A DNA stretch of 64,000 bases from Halopseudomonas yangmingensis (GTDB lineage: Bacteria > Pseudomonadota > Gammaproteobacteria > Pseudomonadales > Pseudomonadaceae): positions 1-64,000 of the forward strand of contig NZ_FOUI01000016.1 in assembly GCF_900114825.1 (NCBI RefSeq). The letters run 5' to 3'. Below, piece by piece: positions 37,302-44,173 of this stretch (its first letter is position 1; each line of letters begins with the position of its first letter). The notes below the pieces were generated by a model, which searched no databases, was not told the origin of the DNA, and worked only from the letters and a program-made list of their open reading frames with translations. A program made the position numbers and the translations under genes.

Positions 37302-37545
37302 CACGGCGCCTCAGCAGCTGTACCAGGGCAATTGACACCACCGCCGCCAGCAGTGCCAGCAGCAGGGCGACATCCAGCAGTGCGGGCTGGCCGGCGGCCT
37401 CGGCCAGCACCAGCAGAATGGCCGTGCCGCTGGTCCCCAGCAATTGCACGGCAAGCAGCCGGTCAGCACGGGTCGGGCCGCGCAGTACCCGCCACAGGCC
37501 GGCGGCAATGCTCAGCAGCAGAATCAGTGCACAGAGCATCAGCAT
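37294..37545 (-). CDS. mrpF: MrpF: antiporter subunit F
   Basis: An 83-residue protein with three transmembrane helices. LRGPTRADRLLAVQLLGTSG is the conserved MnhF motif containing the Asp-Arg pair of the first loop. The ATG at 37545 was chosen because the open frame upstream belongs to mrpE in another frame. It overlaps mrpE by seven bases. Confidence 0.88.
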   Translation of the reverse strand: MLMLCALILLLSIAAGLWRVLRGPTRADRLLAVQLLGTSGTAILLVLAEAAGQPALLDVALLLALLAAVVSIALVQLLRRRDA

Positions 37546-38027
37546 CGGCGTAACTCCCCGAACAGCGCTGCGAGATGGCGCTCCAGCTGGCGCACCACCG
37601 GCTGCCACGGTTGTTGTTGGTCGAGTACATGCAGGTGCAGGCAATCCTTGTGTACATGGCTGGCCAGTGTGCCAGGCAACAGCCCGACCAGTGCCGACAA
37701 CAGCAGCTGAACCTGCGGATTGCGGCAGTCCAGTGACAGCTTGACCCAGGCCGGGTCCAGCGGCATGCGCGGATGCACGGCCCGGCGCGCCACATCCCAG
37801 CCGCCGCGCCACAGTTGCCAGGCAAAGAACAGCAGCAACCCCGGCGCACGCCGCCAGTGCAGTCGCGGCCAGGGCAGATGCAGGCGGATTGCCAGGGCGC
37901 TGGCCAGCAGTGCTGCCGGCAGCCCCAGGTACCAGCCGGCATGTCCGGCCAGCAGCCACCACAGCAGTACTGATGCCAGCAGCCAGTAAAGGCCGTCCCG
38001 CCGGTATGTGACCAAGCTGTCCTCCAT
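37539..38027 (-). CDS. mrpE: MrpE: antiporter subunit E
   Basis: A 162-residue subunit with two to three N-terminal membrane segments and a cytoplasmic C-terminal domain containing TLASHVHKDCLHLHVLD. The MnhE type is recognised by the layout and by WQLWRGGWDVARRAVHP. The ATG at 38027 has AGGGGGAC seven bases ahead; an ATG at 38057 has none. It is the first gene of the eight-gene operon E-F-G-B-C-D-D'-A'-like. Confidence 0.83.
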   Translation of the reverse strand: MEDSLVTYRRDGLYWLLASVLLWWLLAGHAGWYLGLPAALLASALAIRLHLPWPRLHWRRAPGLLLFFAWQLWRGGWDVARRAVHPRMPLDPAWVKLSLDCRNPQVQLLLSALVGLLPGTLASHVHKDCLHLHVLDQQQPWQPVVRQLERHLAALFGELRRC

Positions 38028-38057
38028 TCGCAGTCCCCCTGAGGCATGCCTGTTCAC

Positions 38058-38087
38058 ATACTAGGTGGGGGCGGGTGGATGACTCAA
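38058..38087 (-). promoter_or_regulatory. Possible mrp operon promoter
   Basis: On the minus strand TTGAGT (38087-38082) and TAGTAT (38063-38058) are 18 bases apart, about 30 bases before mrpE. Both boxes match consensus at four of six positions. Confidence 0.42.
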
Positions 38088-38167
38088 ATTCGCGGGGAAA
38101 AAAATCTGTATATATCGTCACCGGATCTTGCAGCGACGCGACACTGGCAGATAGGCGCAAACTAAAA

Positions 38168-38195
38168 AGCACAAGGCCCGCAGATGGCGGGCCCG
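38168..38195 (-). terminator. Terminator of the chemoreceptor gene
   Basis: Hairpin GGCCCGC/GCGGGCC with a five-base loop lies 18 bases past the stop of the minus-strand chemoreceptor. Read on that strand it is followed, after a short gap, by TTTTT. Confidence 0.65.
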
Positions 38196-38211
38196 GCTGG
38201 GTAAAAAGCGG

Positions 38212-39843
38212 TTACTGGACCCGGAAGAACTCTACCTCGGCCCTTAGCTGGCGAGCCAGGCCGCCGAGTTGCTGACTGGCCGCCGAGACCTGCTCGCTGC
38301 CGGCCGAGGTTTCCAGGGTGGCGTTGTGGATACGGGTGACGTTGCGGTTGACTTCCTCGGCCACGGCGCTCTGCTCCTCGGCGGCACTGGCGATCTGGGT
38401 ATTCAAATCATTGACCGCCGTTACCTCATTGCGGATCTGCAGCAGTGCCTGTTGCGCCTGCTGTACCTGGGACACGGTGTTGCCGGCCAGCTCGCGGCTG
38501 GTCTGCATGATCTGGGCGGCAGCCCCGGTACCGTTCTGCAGGTTGCCGATCATTTCCTGAATCTCGCGGGTGGAGCTCTGGGTGCGTGCCGCCAGCGAAC
38601 GCACCTCGTCGGCCACCACCGCAAAACCACGGCCCTGCTCGCCGGCCCGGGCCGCCTCGATGGCCGCGTTGAGTGCCAGCAGGTTGGTCTGCTCGGCAAT
38701 CGCATTGATCACCTCGGTAATCCGCTCGATATCGGTACTGCTGCGATACACCTGATCGACCCGTTCGGCAGCGGTTTCCAGGGTCTGCGCCAGTTGCTGG
38801 ATGGCACTGGCGGTCTGCTGCACGCGCTGGTCGCCATCGGCCACCAGTTGCTCGGCGCTGCGGGTGGCCTGCGCGGCATTCGCCGCATAGCCGGCCACCT
38901 CGTTGACCGTGGCGGCCATCTGGTTGATGGCGGTGGCGATCTGCTCGGACTCGCGGGTCTGCAGGCGGACCTGCTGGATATTGTTGCCGGCGGTGGCTTC
39001 CAGTTGACTGGAGGCATCACGCAGTTCGCTTGCTGCATGGTTGACCTTGCCCAGGGTGCCGGACAGCCGTTGCAGCATGTCACTAGCGGCCGCCATTACA
39101 CTGTTGCGCGGAAACTCGCCAGCCGGCAGGCTAAGGTCGCCGGTCGCCAGCCGGCGCATCAGTGCAGCGACCTCCTGCGGTTCGGCACCCAGGGTGCGGC
39201 GCAACTGGCGAATGATCAGCACACTGGCAACCAGACTCAGCAGCACCGCCAGCAGACTGATACCCAGCATGCTGTTGCGGAAACCCCCGGCCACCGCGCG
39301 CACAGTGCCCAGCTCGCGCTCGATGTCGGCTTCCTTGTAGTCGATAAAGGCGTTGATGCGCTTAAGCCACTCGCTGTAGGCCGGCGCCACCTGGTTGCGC
39401 AGGTGCTGGCGGCGGGCCTCTTGCTGTTGCAGTTGCAGCAGCTCGGCGGTGGCACGCAGGGCCTGTTGCTCGATGTCATTGATGGCATCCAGCAGGCGCT
39501 GCTCCTCGGGGCTGTTGTAGGCACGGCCAAATACCTGGCGCATGGTCTGCGCCGACTCCCGGTAGAAGTCCTCCAGCCGCTGTGCCTCGCGCAGCAGCGC
39601 CGCCTGCTCGGCGTCGGAGTTAGTCAGCACCACATCGCGCAGCACTATCGCCCGGTCATGCACACTGCCACGGAAGTTGATCGCTTGGCGCTGCTTGCTG
39701 GTGGAGTTCTCGCTGACATAGGTCAGGGTGCTGTCGATGATGCCGACGCGCTGAATCCCGATCAGGGTGATGGCCAGCAGCAGCGCAACTATCAGGCCAA
39801 AGCCCAGGCCAAGGCGTTGGGCGGTACTCAGTGATCTGCTCAT
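38212..39843 (-). CDS. Methyl-accepting chemotaxis protein with four-helix-bundle sensor
   Basis: A 543-residue transmembrane chemoreceptor. TM1 is at residues 9-31, and the periplasmic four-helix-bundle sensor spans about 32-190 with [20 protein letters not shown], the pattern seen in 4HB_MCP domains. TM2 is near 192-212, then a HAMP domain with RRLATGDLS. The signalling tip contains [20 protein letters not shown] and [20 protein letters not shown], flanked by Gln/Glu methylation-type heptads. The ligand is unknown. There is no C-terminal CheR-tether pentapeptide. The ATG at 39843 begins the family-like [14 protein letters not shown]. Confidence 0.93.
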   Translation of the reverse strand: MSRSLSTAQRLGLGFGLIVALLLAITLIGIQRVGIIDSTLTYVSENSTSKQRQAINFRGSVHDRAIVLRDVVLTNSDAEQAALLREAQRLEDFYRESAQTMRQVFGRAYNSPEEQRLLDAINDIEQQALRATAELLQLQQQEARRQHLRNQVAPAYSEWLKRINAFIDYKEADIERELGTVRAVAGGFRNSMLGISLLAVLLSLVASVLIIRQLRRTLGAEPQEVAALMRRLATGDLSLPAGEFPRNSVMAAASDMLQRLSGTLGKVNHAASELRDASSQLEATAGNNIQQVRLQTRESEQIATAINQMAATVNEVAGYAANAAQATRSAEQLVADGDQRVQQTASAIQQLAQTLETAAERVDQVYRSSTDIERITEVINAIAEQTNLLALNAAIEAARAGEQGRGFAVVADEVRSLAARTQSSTREIQEMIGNLQNGTGAAAQIMQTSRELAGNTVSQVQQAQQALLQIRNEVTAVNDLNTQIASAAEEQSAVAEEVNRNVTRIHNATLETSAGSEQVSAASQQLGGLARQLRAEVEFFRVQ

Positions 39844-39915
39844 GGGTATACCTGTATGGATGTTGTACAGCGTCTGCATATCTTATACAAGAATAAATAT
39901 TTGTACATAAATACT

Positions 39916-39934
39916 TGCTATCACAGTGATAGCA
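39916..39934. promoter_or_regulatory. Perfect 19-base palindrome, candidate operator
   Basis: TGCTATCACAGTGATAGCA is a 9+1+9 perfect inverted repeat in the divergent intergenic region between the chemoreceptor and the NYN gene. The half-site CTATCA resembles tet-type operators, so a TetR- or GntR-like dimer could bind. No regulator gene is adjacent. Confidence 0.5.
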
Positions 39935-40016
39935 GTGCCCATGAGGCCCGCCCGCCGGCTGGGCATAACCGGCAAAGCGTGCCAGCATGCAGGCATGGTC
40001 AGACAGGAGCTTTGCC

Positions 40017-40760
40017 ATGAACGGACAGGAACACCCGCGCAGCAGCGGACTGGCGGTACTGATTGATGCGGACAACGCCAACCCGGCGATTGTCGAGGGC
40101 CTGCTGGCGGAGGTGGCCAAGTTCGGCGTGGCCAGCGTCAAGCGCATCTACGGCGACTGGACCACCCCGGCGCTGGGCAAATGGAAAGCCGCCCTGCTGG
40201 AGCACTCGATCCAGCCGATCCAGCAGTTCGCCTACACCAGCGGCAAGAACGCCACCGACAGCGCGATGATCATCGACGCCATGGATTTGTTGTACAGCGG
40301 CGACTTCGCCGGCTTCTGCATTGTCTCCAGCGACAGCGACTTCACCCGCCTGGCCTCGCGGCTGCGCGAATCCGGCAGGCAGGTGTACGGCTTTGGCGAG
40401 CAGAAAACCCCGAAACCCTTCGTCGCCGCCTGCGACCGTTTTATCTACACCGAGATTTTCAGCAGCCGCGAAGCCAGCGAGGCGGCAATCAAGCGCAAGA
40501 CCGCGCAGGAACTGCGCCAGGACGCCAAACTCTGCCACCTGTTCCGTCAGGCCATCGAAGCCGCCGCCGACGAAGACGGCTGGGCCAACCTCGGCCCGGT
40601 CGGCAGCCAGATCGCCAAGCAGATGCCGGAATTCGACCCGCGCAACTACGGCTATACCAAGCTCAGCGAACTGGTCGAGGGCATGGGCCTGTTCAGCCTC
40701 TCGCGCCGCGAGCACGGCACGCCCTATATCAGGGACCAGCGGCCGGTGAAAAAGGGCTGA
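40017..40760 (+). CDS. NYN-domain protein with C-terminal LOTUS/OST-HTH domain
   Basis: The 247 residues have an N-terminal NYN (PIN-like) nuclease domain. LAVLIDADNANP gives the first Asp pair (17, 19), YTSGKNATDSAMIIDAMDLL the second, and VSSDSDFTRLASRLRE the third acidic site, so the metal-binding active site seems intact. Residues 165-247 form an OST-HTH/LOTUS domain (RQAIEAAADEDGWANLGPVG). In eukaryotes such proteins (MARF1 type) cleave RNA. The bacterial targets are unknown. AGGAGC precedes the ATG at 40017. It is convergent with the next gene, six bases apart. Confidence 0.85.
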   Translation: MNGQEHPRSSGLAVLIDADNANPAIVEGLLAEVAKFGVASVKRIYGDWTTPALGKWKAALLEHSIQPIQQFAYTSGKNATDSAMIIDAMDLLYSGDFAGFCIVSSDSDFTRLASRLRESGRQVYGFGEQKTPKPFVAACDRFIYTEIFSSREASEAAIKRKTAQELRQDAKLCHLFRQAIEAAADEDGWANLGPVGSQIAKQMPEFDPRNYGYTKLSELVEGMGLFSLSRREHGTPYIRDQRPVKKG

Positions 40761-40772
40761 GGGGGTTCAGCC
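40749..40772 (-). terminator. Terminator over two convergent stop codons
   Basis: GGCTGA/TCAGCC with a six-base loop covers the stop of the NYN gene and reaches into the end of the next gene. On the minus strand it is followed by CTTTTTC, an intrinsic terminator for the pRiA4b-like gene. Confidence 0.6.
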
Positions 40773-42179
40773 TGGCGGGATGTTGAAACGCGCCAGCTGA
40801 CCCAGCAGCGGGGTGGCGCGGACCATGAATAGCGGCGCCACTGCGAATTTGTCTCGCGAGCTTGGGTGGGCTTGCTGCTCAACCAGGCCCAGCCACTGGA
40901 ACAGGCTGAACAGGCGGTGGCCCATGGCGTAGATGACCTGTTCCCGGGCTGACTGGTATGGCCGGTCCCGGGCCTCCATCGGCAACGTTGGAAAGGCCCG
41001 CAACCAGTCTTCCAGCCAGTCGCCTTCCTCACGCCAGTCGCCGGCATGGCATTGCAGCAGCCAAAACATGAAGGGCGCAGTGGTACGAATGCCGTAGCAG
41101 TCATCATAGTGGTCCAGCCAGGCCCAGTTGAAGGTCCTCAGGATGCACTCCAGCAGTTCCAGATAGAGCGTGCCCCACTGGTTGTTCCGGCCCAGTGCAA
41201 CAAACCGTTTGCGAGCCAGCAGACGGCCCTTGCGTACCTGCACCAGACCACACAGGTCAGCCATCACATGGGCGAAGTGCACCGGCACGCAGTCCAGCTC
41301 GGAGCGGATTGATGTCAGGGCCTCAGGGTAACGGCTCAGTTGCTGTGGGTCACCGGCAGTCAGCATGGCGCGGACCACGGCCAATGGCAGGTTGCCTCTG
41401 GCAGTCAGCTTCACACCCTGGTCACCCAGAGCGTCCAGCAAGCTGGCCAGCATGCGTAACAACGGCACCTGCTGACACAGCTCAGCTGTGTTCGGGGCTT
41501 GCCACTGCAACAGCTCGGGGCAGTCGAAGGTCTGGTAGAGCAGGGCATGCACGGCATTCGGACTCAATCCGGCGAAGTCATCGAGTGATTGGGCATTGCG
41601 CCGATGCACCTGATGTCCAACGCCACCAAGAGCGGCCAGCTGGGTATTGATTTGATCAACCGCCGGGTTGCCTTGTGGAAACTCGGTCGAGCCCCACCAG
41701 CTGCAGCTGTGCTCATGCTCCGGGTGCTGCGGATCATTGAGTGCATGCAGGAACTCGGCAAAACCCGGAATGCCACCCACATCTTCCGGCGGACAAAACC
41801 CGACGGCGTGCAGGCAGCGAGGCAATTGCTCGTCGGCCAGGGCCGGCAAGCGCTTTTCCAGCCGGATCTCGTGCTCCCAGCCATCCCCGAAGTCATAGTC
41901 GTAGTACAGGCGATGCTTGTCGCTGACCAGCACATCACCCAGCCTGACCTGGTGTTCGTCAATCCAGTCGAGCATGCCGTCCGGGTCCTGCTCGGGGTCG
42001 CCAAAGACCTGTCCCTGACTTCCCCGGAAACAGTGCAGGTGTGCATCGCTCCAGCCCATGCACAGTTGCAGGGTATGGTGCAGCTCCGCAAGCGTGGCAT
42101 CGCTGCTGACACGCAGCCTGCGCCAGATGCGCGGCGTGCTGTATTTGAGGGTAACTTGCAGTTGCAGGGTGTCTGGCAT
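40767..42179 (-). CDS. Plasmid pRiA4b ORF-3 family protein
   Basis: The N-terminal domain (about 1-185 of 470 residues) belongs to the pRiA4b ORF-3 family. LKYSTPRIWRRLRVSSDATL opens it, and YYDYDFGDGWEHEIRLEK and PPEDVGGIPGF are its hallmarks. The fold is known from structures but the function is not; such genes often lie near mobile elements or defence genes. The C-terminal 285 residues are helical and unrecognised. No transposase lies nearby. It is transcribed away from the HepT/MntA pair. Confidence 0.83.
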   Translation of the reverse strand: MPDTLQLQVTLKYSTPRIWRRLRVSSDATLAELHHTLQLCMGWSDAHLHCFRGSQGQVFGDPEQDPDGMLDWIDEHQVRLGDVLVSDKHRLYYDYDFGDGWEHEIRLEKRLPALADEQLPRCLHAVGFCPPEDVGGIPGFAEFLHALNDPQHPEHEHSCSWWGSTEFPQGNPAVDQINTQLAALGGVGHQVHRRNAQSLDDFAGLSPNAVHALLYQTFDCPELLQWQAPNTAELCQQVPLLRMLASLLDALGDQGVKLTARGNLPLAVVRAMLTAGDPQQLSRYPEALTSIRSELDCVPVHFAHVMADLCGLVQVRKGRLLARKRFVALGRNNQWGTLYLELLECILRTFNWAWLDHYDDCYGIRTTAPFMFWLLQCHAGDWREEGDWLEDWLRAFPTLPMEARDRPYQSAREQVIYAMGHRLFSLFQWLGLVEQQAHPSSRDKFAVAPLFMVRATPLLGQLARFNIPPG

Positions 42180-42329
42180 TGGCTTGCGCCTGTCACAGGT
42201 GGGCGGTGGGTGCCAGCTTACTGTTCGCTGGCGGGATGCTCAATCGGCCGCTCAATCAGTCAGCGGCGTGCTGCAGCGGAAAACTCGGTTACACTGCTGA
42301 GCCATACTCACCAGTTCCCGGGAGCAAGC

Positions 42330-42749
42330 ATGTCAGAACAGGATGTGCGTTGGCTGCAACGCCTTGCCAATTATCAACGGGCCCTTGCGCGCCTGCGTGA
42401 GGCGGTTCAGCTGGCCAACAGCAGGCCGCTTAGCGATCTGGAAAAACAGGGGCTGATTCAGGCGTTCGAGTTTGTCTTTGAGCTGGCCTGGAATCTGATG
42501 AAGGACTACTTCCTGTATCAGGGCAACCCGAGCATCACCGGTTCCCGCGATGCAATTCGCACGGCCTTCAAGCAAGGGCTGGTGGCTGATGGTGAAGGCT
42601 GGATGGAAATGATCAAGAGTCGCAACCAGTCCGCGCACACCTACAACGAGTCGGTGGCCAATGCCATTTGCGAGCAGGTGCTGGGCTTGTATTTCAGTCT
42701 GTTCGAGGCCTTTGCCGCAGACATGCAGGCACGGGCAGAGCAGTCGTGA
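42330..42749 (+). CDS. hepT: HepT-like HEPN toxin (HI0074 family)
   Basis: The 139-residue all-helical protein belongs to the nucleotidyltransferase-substrate-binding (HI0074) group. It carries the RX4HXY motif of HEPN RNases as Arg98, His103 and Tyr105 in KSRNQSAHTYNE. In characterised HepT/MntA pairs the toxin is an RNase and the antitoxin AMPylates the motif tyrosine, here Tyr105. GGGAGCAAGC precedes the ATG at 42330. Its stop overlaps the mntA start (TGATG). The frame is open far upstream but only this start fits the family. Confidence 0.87.
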   Translation: MSEQDVRWLQRLANYQRALARLREAVQLANSRPLSDLEKQGLIQAFEFVFELAWNLMKDYFLYQGNPSITGSRDAIRTAFKQGLVADGEGWMEMIKSRNQSAHTYNESVANAICEQVLGLYFSLFEAFAADMQARAEQS

Positions 42750-43087
42750 TGAGCCATTTGCAGGACACTGGCTTGCCTGAATCCGCCATCCAGGCATTGT
42801 GCGGCCTGTTCAGTCAGTGGCCGGCGATTGAGAGTGTCTGGCTGTATGGTTCACGGGCCAAGGGCAACTGGCGGCCGGGTTCGGATATTGACTTGAGCAT
42901 CAGGGATAACGGACTGAGTCTGTCAGACTTGATGGCACTGGAAAACCGCATTGATGATTTGTTGTTGCCGTGGATGGTTGATCTGTCGCGCTATGCCGAT
43001 ATCGACAATCCGCAACTCAGGGAGCACATTGACCGGGTTGGTCTGTGTTTCTACCAGCGTGCCACGGAACACGCCGCCAACCCCTGA
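42749..43087 (+). CDS. mntA: MntA-like nucleotidyltransferase antitoxin
   Basis: A 112-residue minimal nucleotidyltransferase. LYGSRAKGNWRPGSDIDLS contains GSX10DXD with Gly34-Ser35 and the catalytic Asp46 and Asp48. In the type VII toxin-antitoxin system this enzyme adds AMP residues to HepT and inactivates it. The one-base overlap with hepT implies coupled production. The toxin gene comes first. The active-site residues of both partners are intact, so the pair looks functional. Confidence 0.87.
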   Translation: MSHLQDTGLPESAIQALCGLFSQWPAIESVWLYGSRAKGNWRPGSDIDLSIRDNGLSLSDLMALENRIDDLLLPWMVDLSRYADIDNPQLREHIDRVGLCFYQRATEHAANP

Positions 43088-43246
43088 TCCAGTGCTGGCG
43101 TTGCTAGCTCGCCATCCCCTATGCCCAACCATTCTGCTGCCTGATTGAATGCCGCTGCGGCTTGGCCTGTGGCGGCCGGGCGGCTAGGGTGTGGGCAGGC
43201 TGGCGCGGGCATCGGGCCCGGCGCCTGGGGATTGCGGGAGTGACGT

Positions 43247-44017
43247 ATGCAGCAGTATTTCAGTCTGGCCGGGCGCACCGCGCTGGTCACCGGTGGCAGT
43301 CGCGGCATCGGCAAGATGATTGCCCGGGGCTTTGTACAGGCCGGGGCGCGGGTGTTTATCTGCAGTCGCAAGCTGGACGAGGGGCAGGCGACCGCCGAGG
43401 AACTGCGCCAGTGGGGCGATTGCACGGCGCTGGCGGCGGACCTGTCGAACGAGGCGGGCGCGCGTGATCTGGCGCAGCAACTGGCCGGGCTGACCGGGCA
43501 GCTGGACATTCTGGTGAACAATGCCGGCACCGCCTGGGGCGCGCCGCTGGAAAGTTTTCCCGCCGAGGGCTGGGCCAAGGTCATGCAGCTGAACGTGACG
43601 GCGGTGTTCAGCACCACCCAGCAGTTGCTGCCGTTGCTGCGTCAGGGTGCCAGTGCCCAGAACCCGTCACGGGTGATCAATATCGGTTCGGTGGCGGGCA
43701 TCACCACCATGAACGAGGATGCCTGGTCCTACGGGCCGAGCAAGGCGGCGGTGCACCAGCTGTCGCGGCAGCTGGCGCGTGAGTTGGTGGATCAGCATAT
43801 CAACGTCAACGTGATTGCTCCGGGGCGCTTCCCGAGCAAGATGACCCGGCACATTCACCATGACCCTGAGGCGCTGGCGCGCGATTGCCACGACATTCCA
43901 ATGCGCCGCTGGGGCCGCCCGGACGAGATGTCGGCACTGGCAATCATGCTGGCCAGCACCGCAGGTGCTTATATGACCGGGGCGGTGATCCCGATTGATG
44001 GCGGTTTTACCCTTTAA
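43247..44017 (+). CDS. RhlG-like short-chain dehydrogenase/reductase
   Basis: A 256-residue classical SDR. The NADP-binding site is TGGSRGIGKMIA with an Arg that favours NADPH; NNAG and the catalytic Ser-Tyr-Lys (GSVAG, YGPSKAA) are present. It closely follows the layout of Pseudomonas RhlG (NVIAPGRFPSKMTRHI), an NADPH-dependent beta-ketoacyl reductase once linked to rhamnolipid and polyhydroxyalkanoate precursors. Other SDR substrates are possible. Confidence 0.88.
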   Translation: MQQYFSLAGRTALVTGGSRGIGKMIARGFVQAGARVFICSRKLDEGQATAEELRQWGDCTALAADLSNEAGARDLAQQLAGLTGQLDILVNNAGTAWGAPLESFPAEGWAKVMQLNVTAVFSTTQQLLPLLRQGASAQNPSRVINIGSVAGITTMNEDAWSYGPSKAAVHQLSRQLARELVDQHINVNVIAPGRFPSKMTRHIHHDPEALARDCHDIPMRRWGRPDEMSALAIMLASTAGAYMTGAVIPIDGGFTL

Positions 44018-44038
44018 CCCGGATTCGTGATTCTGCGC

Positions 44039-44140
44039 CATGCCCGGCAAGGGGTTCTGGACCGTCGATAGCCAGGGATGGCTAGCGGCGAGCCCCCAGG
44101 GACGGGTTTACGGCGTGTCCAGAACTGCTTGCCGGGTATG
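44039..44140. repeat. Long imperfect inverted repeat between convergent genes
   Basis: The arms 44039-44062 and 44117-44140 are reverse complements over 24 bases with three mismatches (CCCGGCAAG.. GTTCTGGAC core). The 54-base loop contains two related CCAGGGA(T/C)GG motifs (44072 and 44096 regions). It fills the 156-base gap between the ends of rhlG-like and mksB and may be a repetitive extragenic element or a transcript-end structure. Confidence 0.7.
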
Positions 44141-44173
44141 GCGAGCCGCGCACTGGTCTGCCCGGAGCCTCCC

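Noticed and set aside
40767-42179. pRiA4b ORF-3 protein as evidence for an insertion sequence
   Set aside because: No transposase, terminal inverted repeats or target duplications were found around it.
41589-42749. 386-residue reading for the HEPN protein
   Set aside because: The upstream part is antisense to the pRiA4b-like gene; the ATG at 42330 has a ribosome-binding site and gives the family length.
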